NCBI GenBank assembly: GCA_002840435.1
Contig: PHAT01000005.1
Location: forward strand, 348,460-412,459
DNA from: Deltaproteobacteria bacterium HGW-Deltaproteobacteria-6
Lineage (GTDB): Bacteria > Desulfobacterota > Syntrophia > Syntrophales > Smithellaceae
Direction of reading: 5' to 3'
DNA length: 64,000 nucleotides
Both the position numbers and the translations under genes were made by a program. The notes below the pieces were generated by a model. The model had not been told where the DNA came from, ran no database searches, and worked only from the letters and a program-made list of their open reading frames with translations. Within the stretch, counting starts at the first letter, position 1, and the number at the start of each line of letters is the position of its first letter. Of this stretch, positions 26,044-34,481 are shown in pieces.

Positions 26044-27030
26044 ATGAAAAAAATTGTCATTTTGCATACGGATGTGGCCCCCGATGCGGGTATTGATGAA
26101 CAGGATACGATTCTTCAGGCCAAAACCATTGCCGAGGCCATAACATCTCTGGGCTACGAGCCGGTCATGCTGCCCTTTGTGATGGATTTAAATGCAACGA
26201 TTTCCAAACTCCGCGCCCTGCAGCCCTGTGTTGTTTTTAATCTGGTGGAATCCCTTGGCGGAAAAGGCAGCATGGTTTACTTTTCAACAGCCCTGCTGGA
26301 TTTTCTACGCCTTCCCTACACGGGCTGCCGGACGGACGCCCTGTATCTGACATCCAATAAACCCCTCACGAAAAAGTTCCTGCACGCAGAAGGCATTCCC
26401 ACACCTCCCTGGATCACAACTGCCGGCATCGGCACCGGATCGGCTCCCGCCGGCACTTATTTAATGAAGCCCTCCTGGGAAGATGCATCCGTCGGATTGG
26501 ATGATGATGCTATTATCTTCATGACCGACCAGAATAATATTGTAAGCGCCTTGCGGAATCGGCAGGCAGAAATCGGCAGCGACTGTTTCGCGGAAGCCTA
26601 TATCGAAGGACGGGAATTTAACATCGCCTTACTGGCCACAGATCAGGGGGTTCAAATTCTGCCGGCTTCGGAAATTCTCTTTCAGGATTACCCGCCCGGC
26701 AAACTGAAAATCCTGGATTACCGTGCCAAGTGGGTGGAAGATTCTTTCGAATATGACAATACACGGCGGACTCTGTATATCGCTCCTGAGGACGAACCAT
26801 TGACAGGCCGCCTGCGGGATATCGCCCTGCGGTGCTGGAATCTTTTCGGTTTGCGCGGATACGCCCGCGTGGATTTCCGTATCGACCAGAAGGGCAATCC
26901 ATATGTTCTGGAAATCAACGCCAATCCCTGTCTGTCGCCGGACGCGGGATTTGCCGCTGCCCTCGATTATGCAGGCATAAAGTATTCCAATGCAATTGAC
27001 GACATCCTTCGGGATGCTTTACAACCATAA
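26044..27030 (+). CDS. D-Ala-D-Ala-ligase-like ATP-grasp enzyme 2
   Basis: 328 residues, related to but clearly diverged from the preceding gene. VVFNLVESLGGKGSM and LPYTGCRTDALYLTSNKPLTKK lie in the N-domain, with YLMKPSWEDASVGL, CFAEAYIEGREFNIAL and YVLEINANPCLSPD in the ATP-grasp core. The metal ligands Glu and Asn in LEINAN are kept. Thirty-seven nt separate it from its neighbour. Two sequential ligases suggest a product built by two amide-forming steps. Confidence 0.8.
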   Translation: MKKIVILHTDVAPDAGIDEQDTILQAKTIAEAITSLGYEPVMLPFVMDLNATISKLRALQPCVVFNLVESLGGKGSMVYFSTALLDFLRLPYTGCRTDALYLTSNKPLTKKFLHAEGIPTPPWITTAGIGTGSAPAGTYLMKPSWEDASVGLDDDAIIFMTDQNNIVSALRNRQAEIGSDCFAEAYIEGREFNIALLATDQGVQILPASEILFQDYPPGKLKILDYRAKWVEDSFEYDNTRRTLYIAPEDEPLTGRLRDIALRCWNLFGLRGYARVDFRIDQKGNPYVLEINANPCLSPDAGFAAALDYAGIKYSNAIDDILRDALQP

Positions 27031-27052
27031 ATGAAGAAAGGGGATTTGTTTT

Positions 27053-27403
27053 GTGTTAAAATCTGTTGTATTGCTTTTGTTTTCTAATCTTTTCATGACA
27101 TTTGCCTGGTATGGCCATTTAAAAAATCTTAACAGCAAACCTTTGTTTCTGGTCATCATAATCAGCTGGGGTATTGCTTTCTTTGAATATGTCTTGCAGG
27201 TACCTGCCAACCGTATCGGATTTGAGTATTACTCTTTAGGTCAGCTTAAGATTATCCAGGAAGTTATTACGATGATCGTTTTTGCCGGTTTCGCCATCCT
27301 TTATATGAAGCAGCCGCTGAAACTGGACTTTCTCTGGGCGGCGTTCTGTATGGTTGGCGCGGTTTACTTCATGTTTCGCGGCGGTATGCCGCAGAATGGA
27401 TGA
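27053..27403 (+). CDS. DUF486 small membrane protein (DMT-like)
   Basis: 116 residues with four hydrophobic segments and the DUF486 pattern FMTFAWYGHLKN, LQVPANRIGFEYYSLGQLKIIQEV and LYMKQPLKLDFLWAA. The family is distantly related to small-multidrug-resistance-type drug/metabolite transporters, mostly uncharacterised. GTG start after AAAGGGG. The stop overlaps the GNAT start by four bases, tying it to the kamA operon. An exporter or importer of the pathway product is a plausible role. Confidence 0.8.
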   Translation: MLKSVVLLLFSNLFMTFAWYGHLKNLNSKPLFLVIIISWGIAFFEYVLQVPANRIGFEYYSLGQLKIIQEVITMIVFAGFAILYMKQPLKLDFLWAAFCMVGAVYFMFRGGMPQNG

Positions 27404-27894
27404 TACGGATGAATCCCATCACCTACCGACAGGAAATTGAACCGTCGGATTTAAGCGCGATTTTGAACATTGTTCAAGGAAGCGGGTTTTTCTCCGCCGA
27501 AGAAGTTGAACTGGCCTGTGAACTGGCCGCCGATCGGCTGGAACAAGGCAGGCAGAGCTCCTATGAGTTTTTATTCGCCGAAGAAAACAGCCAGGTCGTC
27601 GGATATACCTGTTATGGTTTAATACCGGCTACGGCAAGCAGTTATGATCTTTACTGGATTGCAGTTTCTGAACCCCTGCGCGGTCATGGCCTCGGTAAAA
27701 TTCTTCTGCAAAAAACAGAAGATCTCATTCAGAAAACCGGCGGCAGGCAGATATACGCAGAGACAGCTTCCCGCGCTCAATACGGACCAACTCAGCATTT
27801 TTACAAAAGTTGCGGCTACTTTCCCGAGGCGGTTCTTAAGGATTTCTATTCACCCGGCGATAGTAAAATTATTTACTCTAAAGCCCTTAAATAA
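27400..27894 (+). CDS. GNAT-family N-acetyltransferase
   Basis: 164 residues. The acetyl-CoA loop is seen as VSEPLRGHGLGKILLQKTEDLI (compare RxxGxG/A), followed by YAETASRAQYGPTQHFYKSCGY, the usual beta5-alpha4 region. Translationally coupled to DUF486 through ATGA. In archaea and some bacteria beta-lysine made by KamA is acetylated by AblB, also a GNAT protein; this gene occupies a comparable functional slot but lies four genes away, after two ligases. Confidence 0.82.
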   Translation: MIRMNPITYRQEIEPSDLSAILNIVQGSGFFSAEEVELACELAADRLEQGRQSSYEFLFAEENSQVVGYTCYGLIPATASSYDLYWIAVSEPLRGHGLGKILLQKTEDLIQKTGGRQIYAETASRAQYGPTQHFYKSCGYFPEAVLKDFYSPGDSKIIYSKALK

Positions 27895-28023
27895 CAAATA
27901 ATAAGACCAATAATTTGCCCGATATTCGTTTTAAGGCCTTGCATTTTTTCCGATAATTCGCTAGAGCACTGCTGACTTTAAGATCACCAGCTGCATACCT
28001 AAGGAAAAAAGGAGGAATTGCTG

Positions 28024-28644
28024 ATGCGCCTGTTTCCTAAAGAAGAAAATTTCTTTAACTACTTTGAAGAGTTAGCCAATAAAATTGAAGAAGGTGGCCA
28101 ATTCTTTCTGGATATGACCAAGAATCGTGATTATTCTGAAGCAAAAGTGGCACGCCTCAAAGAACTTGAGCATGAAGCCGACATCATTACCCACAAAACT
28201 TATGAAAGAATGCACAAGACTTTTCTGACGCCCATCGACCGTGAGGATATTTACGCCCTGGTCAACAAGATGGACAGCATTATGGACGTCATTGAAGCCA
28301 CCGCCATTCGCATCCACATGTATAAGGTTAAAAAGCCGGATGACGAAATCATCAAGCAGGCGGAAATCCTTTTTCAAGCCATCAAAAAAATAAAAGAAAT
28401 TGTGTATGGCCTGCGCGACATGAAAAACTCCCAGATGATTCTGGACGGCTGCGTGGAAATCAACACCCTGGAAAATGCCGGTGACGTCGTTTTAAGAACC
28501 ATTATCACCAATCTTTTTATCAAGGAACAGGATGCCATCGAACTGATCAAATGGAAAGAAATCTTCGAACGGATCGAAGAGGCGATTGATGTTTGTGAAG
28601 ACGTATCCAACACCGTGGAAGGGATTGTCCTGAAACATGCTTGA
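28024..28644 (+). CDS. DUF47 (PhoU-like) phosphate-transport accessory protein
   Basis: 206 residues, all alpha-helical with PhoU-like repeats: LKELEHEADIITHKTYERMHKTFLTPIDREDIYALVNKMDSIMD and a second, similar set. GGAGG stands 8 nt before the chosen ATG. The end overlaps the phosphate transporter gene by 8 bp, the standard Pit arrangement. Thought to regulate Pit activity; mechanism not settled in the literature I know. Confidence 0.9.
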   Translation: MRLFPKEENFFNYFEELANKIEEGGQFFLDMTKNRDYSEAKVARLKELEHEADIITHKTYERMHKTFLTPIDREDIYALVNKMDSIMDVIEATAIRIHMYKVKKPDDEIIKQAEILFQAIKKIKEIVYGLRDMKNSQMILDGCVEINTLENAGDVVLRTIITNLFIKEQDAIELIKWKEIFERIEEAIDVCEDVSNTVEGIVLKHA

Positions 28645-29638
28645 TTCAATGGCATTTGTCATTTTCCTGGTGATCGTTGCACTTGTTTTCGATTTCATCA
28701 ACGGTTTCCATGACTCTTCTAATTCCATTTCAACAATTGTTTCCACCAGAGTTCTTTCGCCCAAACAAGCCGTCATGTGGGCCGCCTTTTTTAATTTTAT
28801 CGCCGCATTTTTCATCGGCACCGCAGTTGCTCACACCATTGGTAAAGGCATTATCCATATCGACATTATTGACAACCTGCTGATTCTTTCCGCACTGGGC
28901 GGCGCCATTGTCTGGAATCTCATTACGTGGTATTTTGGTTTACCGAGCAGTTCTTCTCACGCTCTGATTGGCGGACTCATCGGCGCAGGCATCGCCAAAG
29001 GCGGTGTCGAGACTCTGGTGTGGTCCGGCATCATCAAAACGACCGCTTTCATTGTCTTGTCACCTGCCATTGGTTTAGTTCTCGGGTTCATATTCATGGT
29101 CTTGCACATGAATCTTAATCGGAATTCCAATATTGCCAGAACAGACAAAATTTACCGAAAATTGCAGCTTGCTTCATCGGCAATTTATTCGCTGGGTCAC
29201 GGCATGAATGATGCGCAAAAGACAATCGGTATCATTGCCATTGTTCTGTATAGTAAAGGCCTGATCGGTTCGAGTTTTAACATTCCCTACTGGATCATTA
29301 TCATGTGCTACTCGGTCATCGCATTGGGAACCATGTTTGGCGGCTGGCGAATTGTGAAAACGATGGGAACTAAAATCACGAAACTTCAACCGATTGGCGG
29401 TTTCAGCGCTGAAGCCGCCGCCGCCTGCGCGATTATCGGTTCATCCATAGCGGGTATTCCGGTCAGTACAACACACACGATAGCGGGAGCCATTGTCGGT
29501 GTCGGTGCGACGAAAAGGCTTTCCGCCGTCCGCTGGGGCGTGGCCGGCAACATCATTTGGGCCTGGGTATTGACAATACCGATTGCCGCCGCCATCTCCG
29601 CCACCCTTTACCTTTCTCTGAAATTTTTTATTTTTTAA
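28637..29638 (+). CDS. pit: PiT-family inorganic phosphate transporter
   Basis: 333-residue polytopic membrane protein with both PiT signature halves: FDFINGFHDSSNSISTIVSTRVLSP near the N-terminus and YSLGHGMNDAQKTIGIIAIVL in the middle. STTHTIAGAIVGVGATKR is the C-terminal repeat. Ten or so hydrophobic segments. Low-affinity, cation-coupled phosphate uptake. Overlaps and presumably is coupled to the DUF47 gene. Confidence 0.93.
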   Translation: MLDSMAFVIFLVIVALVFDFINGFHDSSNSISTIVSTRVLSPKQAVMWAAFFNFIAAFFIGTAVAHTIGKGIIHIDIIDNLLILSALGGAIVWNLITWYFGLPSSSSHALIGGLIGAGIAKGGVETLVWSGIIKTTAFIVLSPAIGLVLGFIFMVLHMNLNRNSNIARTDKIYRKLQLASSAIYSLGHGMNDAQKTIGIIAIVLYSKGLIGSSFNIPYWIIIMCYSVIALGTMFGGWRIVKTMGTKITKLQPIGGFSAEAAAACAIIGSSIAGIPVSTTHTIAGAIVGVGATKRLSAVRWGVAGNIIWAWVLTIPIAAAISATLYLSLKFFIF

Positions 29639-29805
29639 GAATCAACCACCCCGCAGCAAGCTGCGCGAATTAACGTTCGTCCCGCAAAACTGGATTCAAA
29701 ATGTCTCAGTCCAACATCCCGATTGAAAATACTATTGATAATTTTTCTTTTTTCCCGTAAATCCTGTTCATAATTTCAAATTAATTTGCTACGGGAGAAT
29801 CTTTG

Positions 29806-31071
29806 ATGCCGGATAAACTGCCGCCTTTTACAAAAAAACAGATTGAAAAAATTATTGAACAATATCCGACTCCTTTTCATATTTATGATGAAAAAGCCAT
29901 CCGGGCAAACGCCCGCGCCTTTAAAAAGGCTTTTGCCTGGAATAAGGGCTTCAAAGAATTTTTTGCCGTCAAAGCCTGTCCGAATCCTTATTTACTAAAA
30001 TTACTTCATGCCGAAGGATTCGGCACGGATTGCAGCTCGCTTGCGGAACTGGTAATGTCTCAAAAGACCGGCATTGTCGGAGAAGAAATCATGTTTTCCT
30101 CCAACGACACCCCCGCCGAAGAATTTGTCAAAGCTAAAAAATTAAAAGCGGTCATCAATCTGGATGATATCTCACATATTCAGTATCTCGAACAACACGC
30201 AGGACTCCCTGAAATTATTTGCCTTCGCTATAATCCCGGCCCTCTGAAAAAGGGCAATATCATCATCGGCCATCCGGAAGAGGCCAAGTACGGATTTACG
30301 CGGGAGCAATTATTTGAAGGGTATCGTATCTGCCGGGACAAAGGTATTAAGCGGTTTGGCATTCACACCATGGTAGCCTCCAACGAACTTGACCCGAACT
30401 ATTTTGTTGAAACGGCGGAAATTCTATTCAGGCTTATCGTCGAACTGTCGCACGCCCTCAACATCCGTTTTGAATTCGTTAATCTCAGCGGCGGCGTTGG
30501 GATTCCCTACCGGCCCGAACAGGAACGGATTGACTTACAGGCCATGGCCCGCGGCATTCGGGACAAATACGAGCAGATTATTGCCGCCAATGGTTTCGCT
30601 CCTATTAAGATATTTACCGAATCCGGACGATATATCACCGGCCCGTACGGCTACCTCATATCCAAAGTCCTGCATATTAAAGATACGTATAAACTATTTG
30701 CCGGACTGGACGCCTGCATGGCTAACCTGATGCGGCCGGCTCTTTATGGCGCCTATCATCACATCACCGTTTTCGGCAAGGAAAATCGTCCCCATGATGT
30801 CCTGTATGACGTCACCGGCTCGCTTTGCGAAAACAACGACAAGTTCGCCATTGATCGCATGCTGCCCCGGTTGGAACCGGGAGACATCATGGCTATTCAT
30901 GACGCAGGCGCCCACGGCTATGCCATGGGTTTCAATTACAACGGCAAACTCCGCGCCGCCGAGCTGCTGCTTCGTGAAGACGGCTCCGTCACTCAAATCC
31001 GCCGCGCCGAAACAGTAAAGGACTATCTGGCCACGCTGGATTTCAAAAACCTGGCAACCTTCAAGGCATAA
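29806..31071 (+). CDS. lysA: Diaminopimelate decarboxylase
   Basis: Fold-III PLP enzyme, last step of lysine synthesis, about 421 residues. FFAVKACPNPYLLKLL contains the PLP Lys, and GTDCSSLAEL follows. NLSGGVGIPY is the phosphate-binding Gly-rich strand, TESGRYITGPYG follows, and CENNDKFA carries the active-site Cys. AIHDAGAHGYAMGFNYNG near the C-terminus also fits. Start ATG preferred to the adjacent TTG; CGGGAG upstream. It could also be a related ornithine/carboxynorspermidine-type decarboxylase, but length and motifs favour LysA. Confidence 0.88.
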   Translation: MPDKLPPFTKKQIEKIIEQYPTPFHIYDEKAIRANARAFKKAFAWNKGFKEFFAVKACPNPYLLKLLHAEGFGTDCSSLAELVMSQKTGIVGEEIMFSSNDTPAEEFVKAKKLKAVINLDDISHIQYLEQHAGLPEIICLRYNPGPLKKGNIIIGHPEEAKYGFTREQLFEGYRICRDKGIKRFGIHTMVASNELDPNYFVETAEILFRLIVELSHALNIRFEFVNLSGGVGIPYRPEQERIDLQAMARGIRDKYEQIIAANGFAPIKIFTESGRYITGPYGYLISKVLHIKDTYKLFAGLDACMANLMRPALYGAYHHITVFGKENRPHDVLYDVTGSLCENNDKFAIDRMLPRLEPGDIMAIHDAGAHGYAMGFNYNGKLRAAELLLREDGSVTQIRRAETVKDYLATLDFKNLATFKA

Positions 31072-31194
31072 ATTAAAGGGCTGAATGCCTGCACCAGCCC
31101 CCCGTCTCGCGCCTTCTTCAAAAAGGGAGTGTGGTCTTTGACCTTCAACCCTTTTTCCATTGCCTTTCCCACCAGGCATCATTATAATTGAACC

Positions 31195-31677
31195 ATGGCA
31201 AAAGAAAAAATTCCGACCACCCCAGCCATCCTGGCCTTGAAAGCGCAAAGCGCCGATTATGCTTTGCAGATCTACACTTATGAAGAGCACGGTGGCACAC
31301 GCGTATCTTCTCAGAAGCTGGGAGTTGACGAACATTGTGTTATTAAAACCCTGGTCATGGAGGATGAAACCGCCAAACCATTCATCATTCTCATGCACGG
31401 AGACAAGGAAGTTTCCACCAAATCGCTGGCTCGTTTTCTGGGTGTCAAATCCATCACACCCTGCAAACCGGAAACGGCGCATAAGCATACCGGTTATCTG
31501 GTCGGTGGAACGTCTCCGTTTGGCACCAGAAAACCTATGATGATTTATATGGAAAAAACCATCGCTGATTTGCCGGAAATTCTGATCAATGCCGGTTCAC
31601 GAGGTCTGCTGGCGAAAATGCCATCTTCGGAACTTGTTCGCATCCTTCAACCCCGCGAAGTCAGTGTTGCGATATGA
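31195..31677 (+). CDS. ybaK: Cys-tRNA(Pro)/Cys-tRNA(Cys) deacylase, YbaK/EbsC family
   Basis: 160 residues. Family pattern: VIKTLVMEDETAKPFIILMHGDKEVSTKSLARFLG, with the catalytic Lys expected in the VIKTL strand, and GYLVGGTSPFGTRKPMMIYME. A freestanding trans-editing hydrolase that removes Cys mischarged by prolyl-tRNA synthetase. The neighbours give no further hint; probably a single gene. Confidence 0.9.
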   Translation: MAKEKIPTTPAILALKAQSADYALQIYTYEEHGGTRVSSQKLGVDEHCVIKTLVMEDETAKPFIILMHGDKEVSTKSLARFLGVKSITPCKPETAHKHTGYLVGGTSPFGTRKPMMIYMEKTIADLPEILINAGSRGLLAKMPSSELVRILQPREVSVAI

Positions 31678-31733
31678 TTTGCCTTTTGTACTGAAAAAAG
31701 AGATAATGCCCATCAACTTTTGAGGAAATATTT

Positions 31734-32291
31734 ATGCCGGACAATGTGATCATCCGCTGCCTCAACTGCGGAACAAAAAATCGGATACCGAAACAAAAAT
31801 TTCAGGGTCGTCCCACATGCGGCAACTGTCATGCCGCCCTTGATGATCTGATCATCCGTTGTTTGAAATGCGGCACGAAAAACCGTATGCCTGAGGAACG
31901 CCTGAATCAAAAACCGCTTTGCGGCAAATGTCGTGAACCGCTTGTAATCGTGAGACAGAACATCAAACCCATCGACGTAACCGATGACTCCTTTGCCCGT
32001 GAAGTGCTGACCACGGAAACCTCTGTCCTGGTCGATTGCTGGGCGCCCTGGTGCGGTCCGTGCAAGAGCCTTTCGCCGATCATTGATGAACTGGCTTCGG
32101 ATTATGCCAATGGTGTAAAGGTGGTCAAACTGAATGTGGACGAAAATCCCGTTACCGCATCTCAGTACGGCATCCGCAGCATTCCCACTCTGCTGTTTTT
32201 TCGTGAAGGCAAAATCGTTGAACGTCTTGTGGGCGCCCTGCCGAAACAGGAAATAGAAAAACACCTGCTCGCGATTATCAAAACCAACTGA
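31734..32291 (+). CDS. Thioredoxin with two tandem N-terminal zinc ribbons
   Basis: 185 residues. The C-terminal half is a standard thioredoxin with WCGPC (WAPWCGPCKS) and the cis-Pro in SIPTLLFF. The N-terminal ~70 residues hold two near-identical four-Cys ribbons: IIRCLNCGTKNRIP...CGNC and IIRCLKCGTKNRMP...CGKC. Thioredoxin 2 (TrxC) of E. coli carries only one such ribbon, so this is an internal duplication. Protein disulfide reductase, possibly redox- or zinc-sensing. The Nudix gene follows 15 nt later. Confidence 0.9.
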   Translation: MPDNVIIRCLNCGTKNRIPKQKFQGRPTCGNCHAALDDLIIRCLKCGTKNRMPEERLNQKPLCGKCREPLVIVRQNIKPIDVTDDSFAREVLTTETSVLVDCWAPWCGPCKSLSPIIDELASDYANGVKVVKLNVDENPVTASQYGIRSIPTLLFFREGKIVERLVGALPKQEIEKHLLAIIKTN

Positions 32292-32306
32292 AGTGAAAAA
32301 GTTGTG

Positions 32307-32825
32307 ATGGAAAATAACAAAAAGTTGTCCTACTCGTGTAAAATTTTTTCGGTCTGGGAAGAAGATATATCACTGCCCAATGGAAAAACGATTAAGCAAA
32401 GCTGGATCGACCATAAACCGACGGTAGCCGTCATCCCTGTTAATGATAAAAACGAACTGCTTCTGATCAAACAATTCCGCATCCCCGCCAAACAAAACCT
32501 GCTGGAGATTCCCGCCGGTTCCATGGACCACGGGGAGGAATCTCCCGTTGCCTGCGCGGGGCGTGAACTGGCCGAAGAAACAGGCTATCGGGCCCGATCG
32601 CTAACCCAGCTTTTTGCCGGCTATCTCTTACCGGGTTACTGCAATGAATTTATGTATTTTTTTCTGGCCCAGGATCTTGCTTATGCGCCACTGACGCCGG
32701 ATGAAGACGAATTTATTGAAGTCATTCCCGTGAGCTTCAAAAGGGCCGAAGAACTGATAAATAGTGGTGCAATCATGGATGCTAAAACGGTCCTGGGAAT
32801 TATGCTGGCCGGAAAATTCTTATGA
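32307..32825 (+). CDS. nudF: Nudix hydrolase, ADP-ribose pyrophosphatase-like
   Basis: 172 residues. The Nudix box is complete: GSMDHGEESP followed by AGRELAEETGY. The upstream VAVIPVNDKNELLLIKQFRIPAKQNLLEIPAG and downstream LAGYLLPGYCNEFMYFFLA match ADP-ribose pyrophosphatases. Cleaves ADP-ribose or related dinucleotides to AMP and a sugar phosphate. Follows the thioredoxin gene closely and is probably co-transcribed. Confidence 0.87.
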   Translation: MENNKKLSYSCKIFSVWEEDISLPNGKTIKQSWIDHKPTVAVIPVNDKNELLLIKQFRIPAKQNLLEIPAGSMDHGEESPVACAGRELAEETGYRARSLTQLFAGYLLPGYCNEFMYFFLAQDLAYAPLTPDEDEFIEVIPVSFKRAEELINSGAIMDAKTVLGIMLAGKFL

Positions 32826-32868
32826 GGCAACAGGTGCAGGTACCCGTATTTTTATTGCCTGAACTGTT

Positions 32869-33585
32869 TCACGCTTCCAGATATTTCGCCCGTATCTCGT
32901 GATTGTTTTTCATTTCCTCGGCGGCGGCCTCGCAGCCGATACAGGCCTTTGTCATCAGGTAGACCCGACTGGCCAGCGACAGAGCCACCTTCAGGTTATG
33001 TTCCACCAGCAGAACCGAAACTCCCGCCTTGTTGATCTCGGCTAGAACATTGCGCACTTCCTGAACCATGATGGGTGCGAGCCCTTCCGACGGCTCATCA
33101 ACGAGAAGCAGACGCGGATTCCCCATGAGCGACCGGCCAATGGACAGCATCTGCTGTTCGCCGCCGGACAACAAACCTCCCATCTGGTTCGTGCGTTCCT
33201 TCAACTTCGGGAAATGATGGAAAATCCGTTCCACCGTCCAGACATTTGGATCGTTCGGCTTTTCGATCTTTCCGCCTTTAATCCCCAGAAGCAAATTATC
33301 CAGCACGGAAAGTCCGGGAAAAATACGGCGCTCTTCAGGCACATAACCGATTCCGGCGCGCGCCACCTTATAGGGCGGCAGGCCGGCTATCTCTTTTCCT
33401 TCAAGTAATACGGATCCGGAAGTCGGCTTGACCATACCCATGATGCTTTTCAGTGTAGTGCTCTTACCCATTCCGTTTCGCCCCAGCAGAGCCACCAGTT
33501 CTCCTTCAGCGATGTTCAGATTTATTCCCTGCAGCACATGGCTTGGCCCGTAATGAGTGTTCAGATCTTTTACTTCCAGTAACAT
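32869..33585 (-). CDS. livF: Liv-type ABC transporter ATPase (LivF)
   Basis: 238 residues. Walker A GRNGMGKST, signature LSGGEQQML, Walker B LLLVDEPSEGLAP and the switch His in LLVEHNL are all present. IxYVPEERRIFPGLSVLDNLLLG is typical of LivF. Last gene of the minus-strand liv cluster, separated from livG by about 150 bp that contain a repeat. Energises uptake of branched-chain amino acids or other carboxylates; in this island a carboxylic-acid substrate is possible. Confidence 0.93.
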   Translation of the reverse strand: MLLEVKDLNTHYGPSHVLQGINLNIAEGELVALLGRNGMGKSTTLKSIMGMVKPTSGSVLLEGKEIAGLPPYKVARAGIGYVPEERRIFPGLSVLDNLLLGIKGGKIEKPNDPNVWTVERIFHHFPKLKERTNQMGGLLSGGEQQMLSIGRSLMGNPRLLLVDEPSEGLAPIMVQEVRNVLAEINKAGVSVLLVEHNLKVALSLASRVYLMTKACIGCEAAAEEMKNNHEIRAKYLEA

Positions 33586-33614
33586 ATGTATTCACCTTAA
33601 TTGACATTCTTTCT

Positions 33615-33728
33615 TAAAGGTTTTATGGCATCGCAAAAAGTGCCGGAGGCAAGGCGCGCGAAGTCCGCGGAATGAAGCGCAACGTTACCTGAAGGTGGAC
33701 CCGGCATATGGCCTTTTTCCGAAGCCAT
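33615..33728 (-). repeat. REP-like palindromic intergenic element between livG and livF
   Basis: The gap between livG and livF is filled by a GC-rich segment with partly complementary ends (GGCATCGCAAAAAG and CTTTTTCCGAAGCC) and GCAAGGCGCGCGAAG/GAAGCGCAACGTT internal motifs. Its look matches the short structured repeats found many times in Syntrophaceae and related genomes. Only one copy lies in this window, so repetitiveness is inferred from general knowledge. Confidence 0.5.
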
Positions 33729-33734
33729 TTCATC

Positions 33735-34481
33735 TTAAACTTCCAGATCGCCGAGATAGGCATCCTTTACGTCCTGATTATTGCGGATTTCCTGCGGTGT
33801 TCCCGTTGCCAGAATCTTTCCGTAATGCAAAACCGTAATCCGGTCCGCCAGCGAAAAGACCACGTCCATGTCATGTTCGATGATGACCACAGTCTTGCCC
33901 TGGGTCAATTTCCGGATCAGCGCAACTGCATCCTGAGTCTCTTCTCTGGACATTCCCGCCGCAAATTCGTCGAGCAGCACCAGCTCAGGATCCGTTGCCA
34001 GCGCCATGCTGATTTCGAGGGCGCGCGATTTTCCATAGGACAATGCGGCAGCCGGCGTATCCCGGTCCTCGAACAAATTGATCCTTTTCAACATTTCTTC
34101 CGTCTCTTCGGTCAGCCGCTTCATTTTATCCACGTTTCGGAATAAATTGAAACGCACGCCGTCTTTGGAGAGAATCGCCAGCCGGATGTTTTGAAACGCC
34201 GTCAGATTCGTAAATGTGCTGGTGATCTGAAACGACCGTCCCATGCCCATCCGCGAAAGCTGATGGGGCTTGTAGCCGGTGATGTCCTTTCCCTTGAAAA
34301 GCACTTTTCCCGCTGTCGGGTTATATGTACCCGTTATGGCATTAAACAGAGTCGTTTTCCCCGCGCCGTTGGGGCCGATCACCGCGTGCCGTTCTCCTTC
34401 TTCCACCTGCAGATTGACGCCGAACAACACTTTCAATCCGCCGAAACTGTGCTGTAAATCTTTGGTTTCCAGTATATTCAT
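33735..34481 (-). CDS. livG: Liv-type ABC transporter ATPase (LivG)
   Basis: 248 residues. Walker A GPNGAGKTT and Walker B LVLLDEFAAG are seen, with the switch His in VIIEHDMD. Its signature is ALSYGKSRALEISMAL, the LivG variant with SYG in place of SGG. MGMGRSFQITSTFTNLTAFQNI is the LivG Q-loop region. The C-terminus ATGTPQEIRNNQDVKDAYLG is also characteristic. Start overlaps livM by four bases. Confidence 0.93.
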   Translation of the reverse strand: MNILETKDLQHSFGGLKVLFGVNLQVEEGERHAVIGPNGAGKTTLFNAITGTYNPTAGKVLFKGKDITGYKPHQLSRMGMGRSFQITSTFTNLTAFQNIRLAILSKDGVRFNLFRNVDKMKRLTEETEEMLKRINLFEDRDTPAAALSYGKSRALEISMALATDPELVLLDEFAAGMSREETQDAVALIRKLTQGKTVVIIEHDMDVVFSLADRITVLHYGKILATGTPQEIRNNQDVKDAYLGDLEV

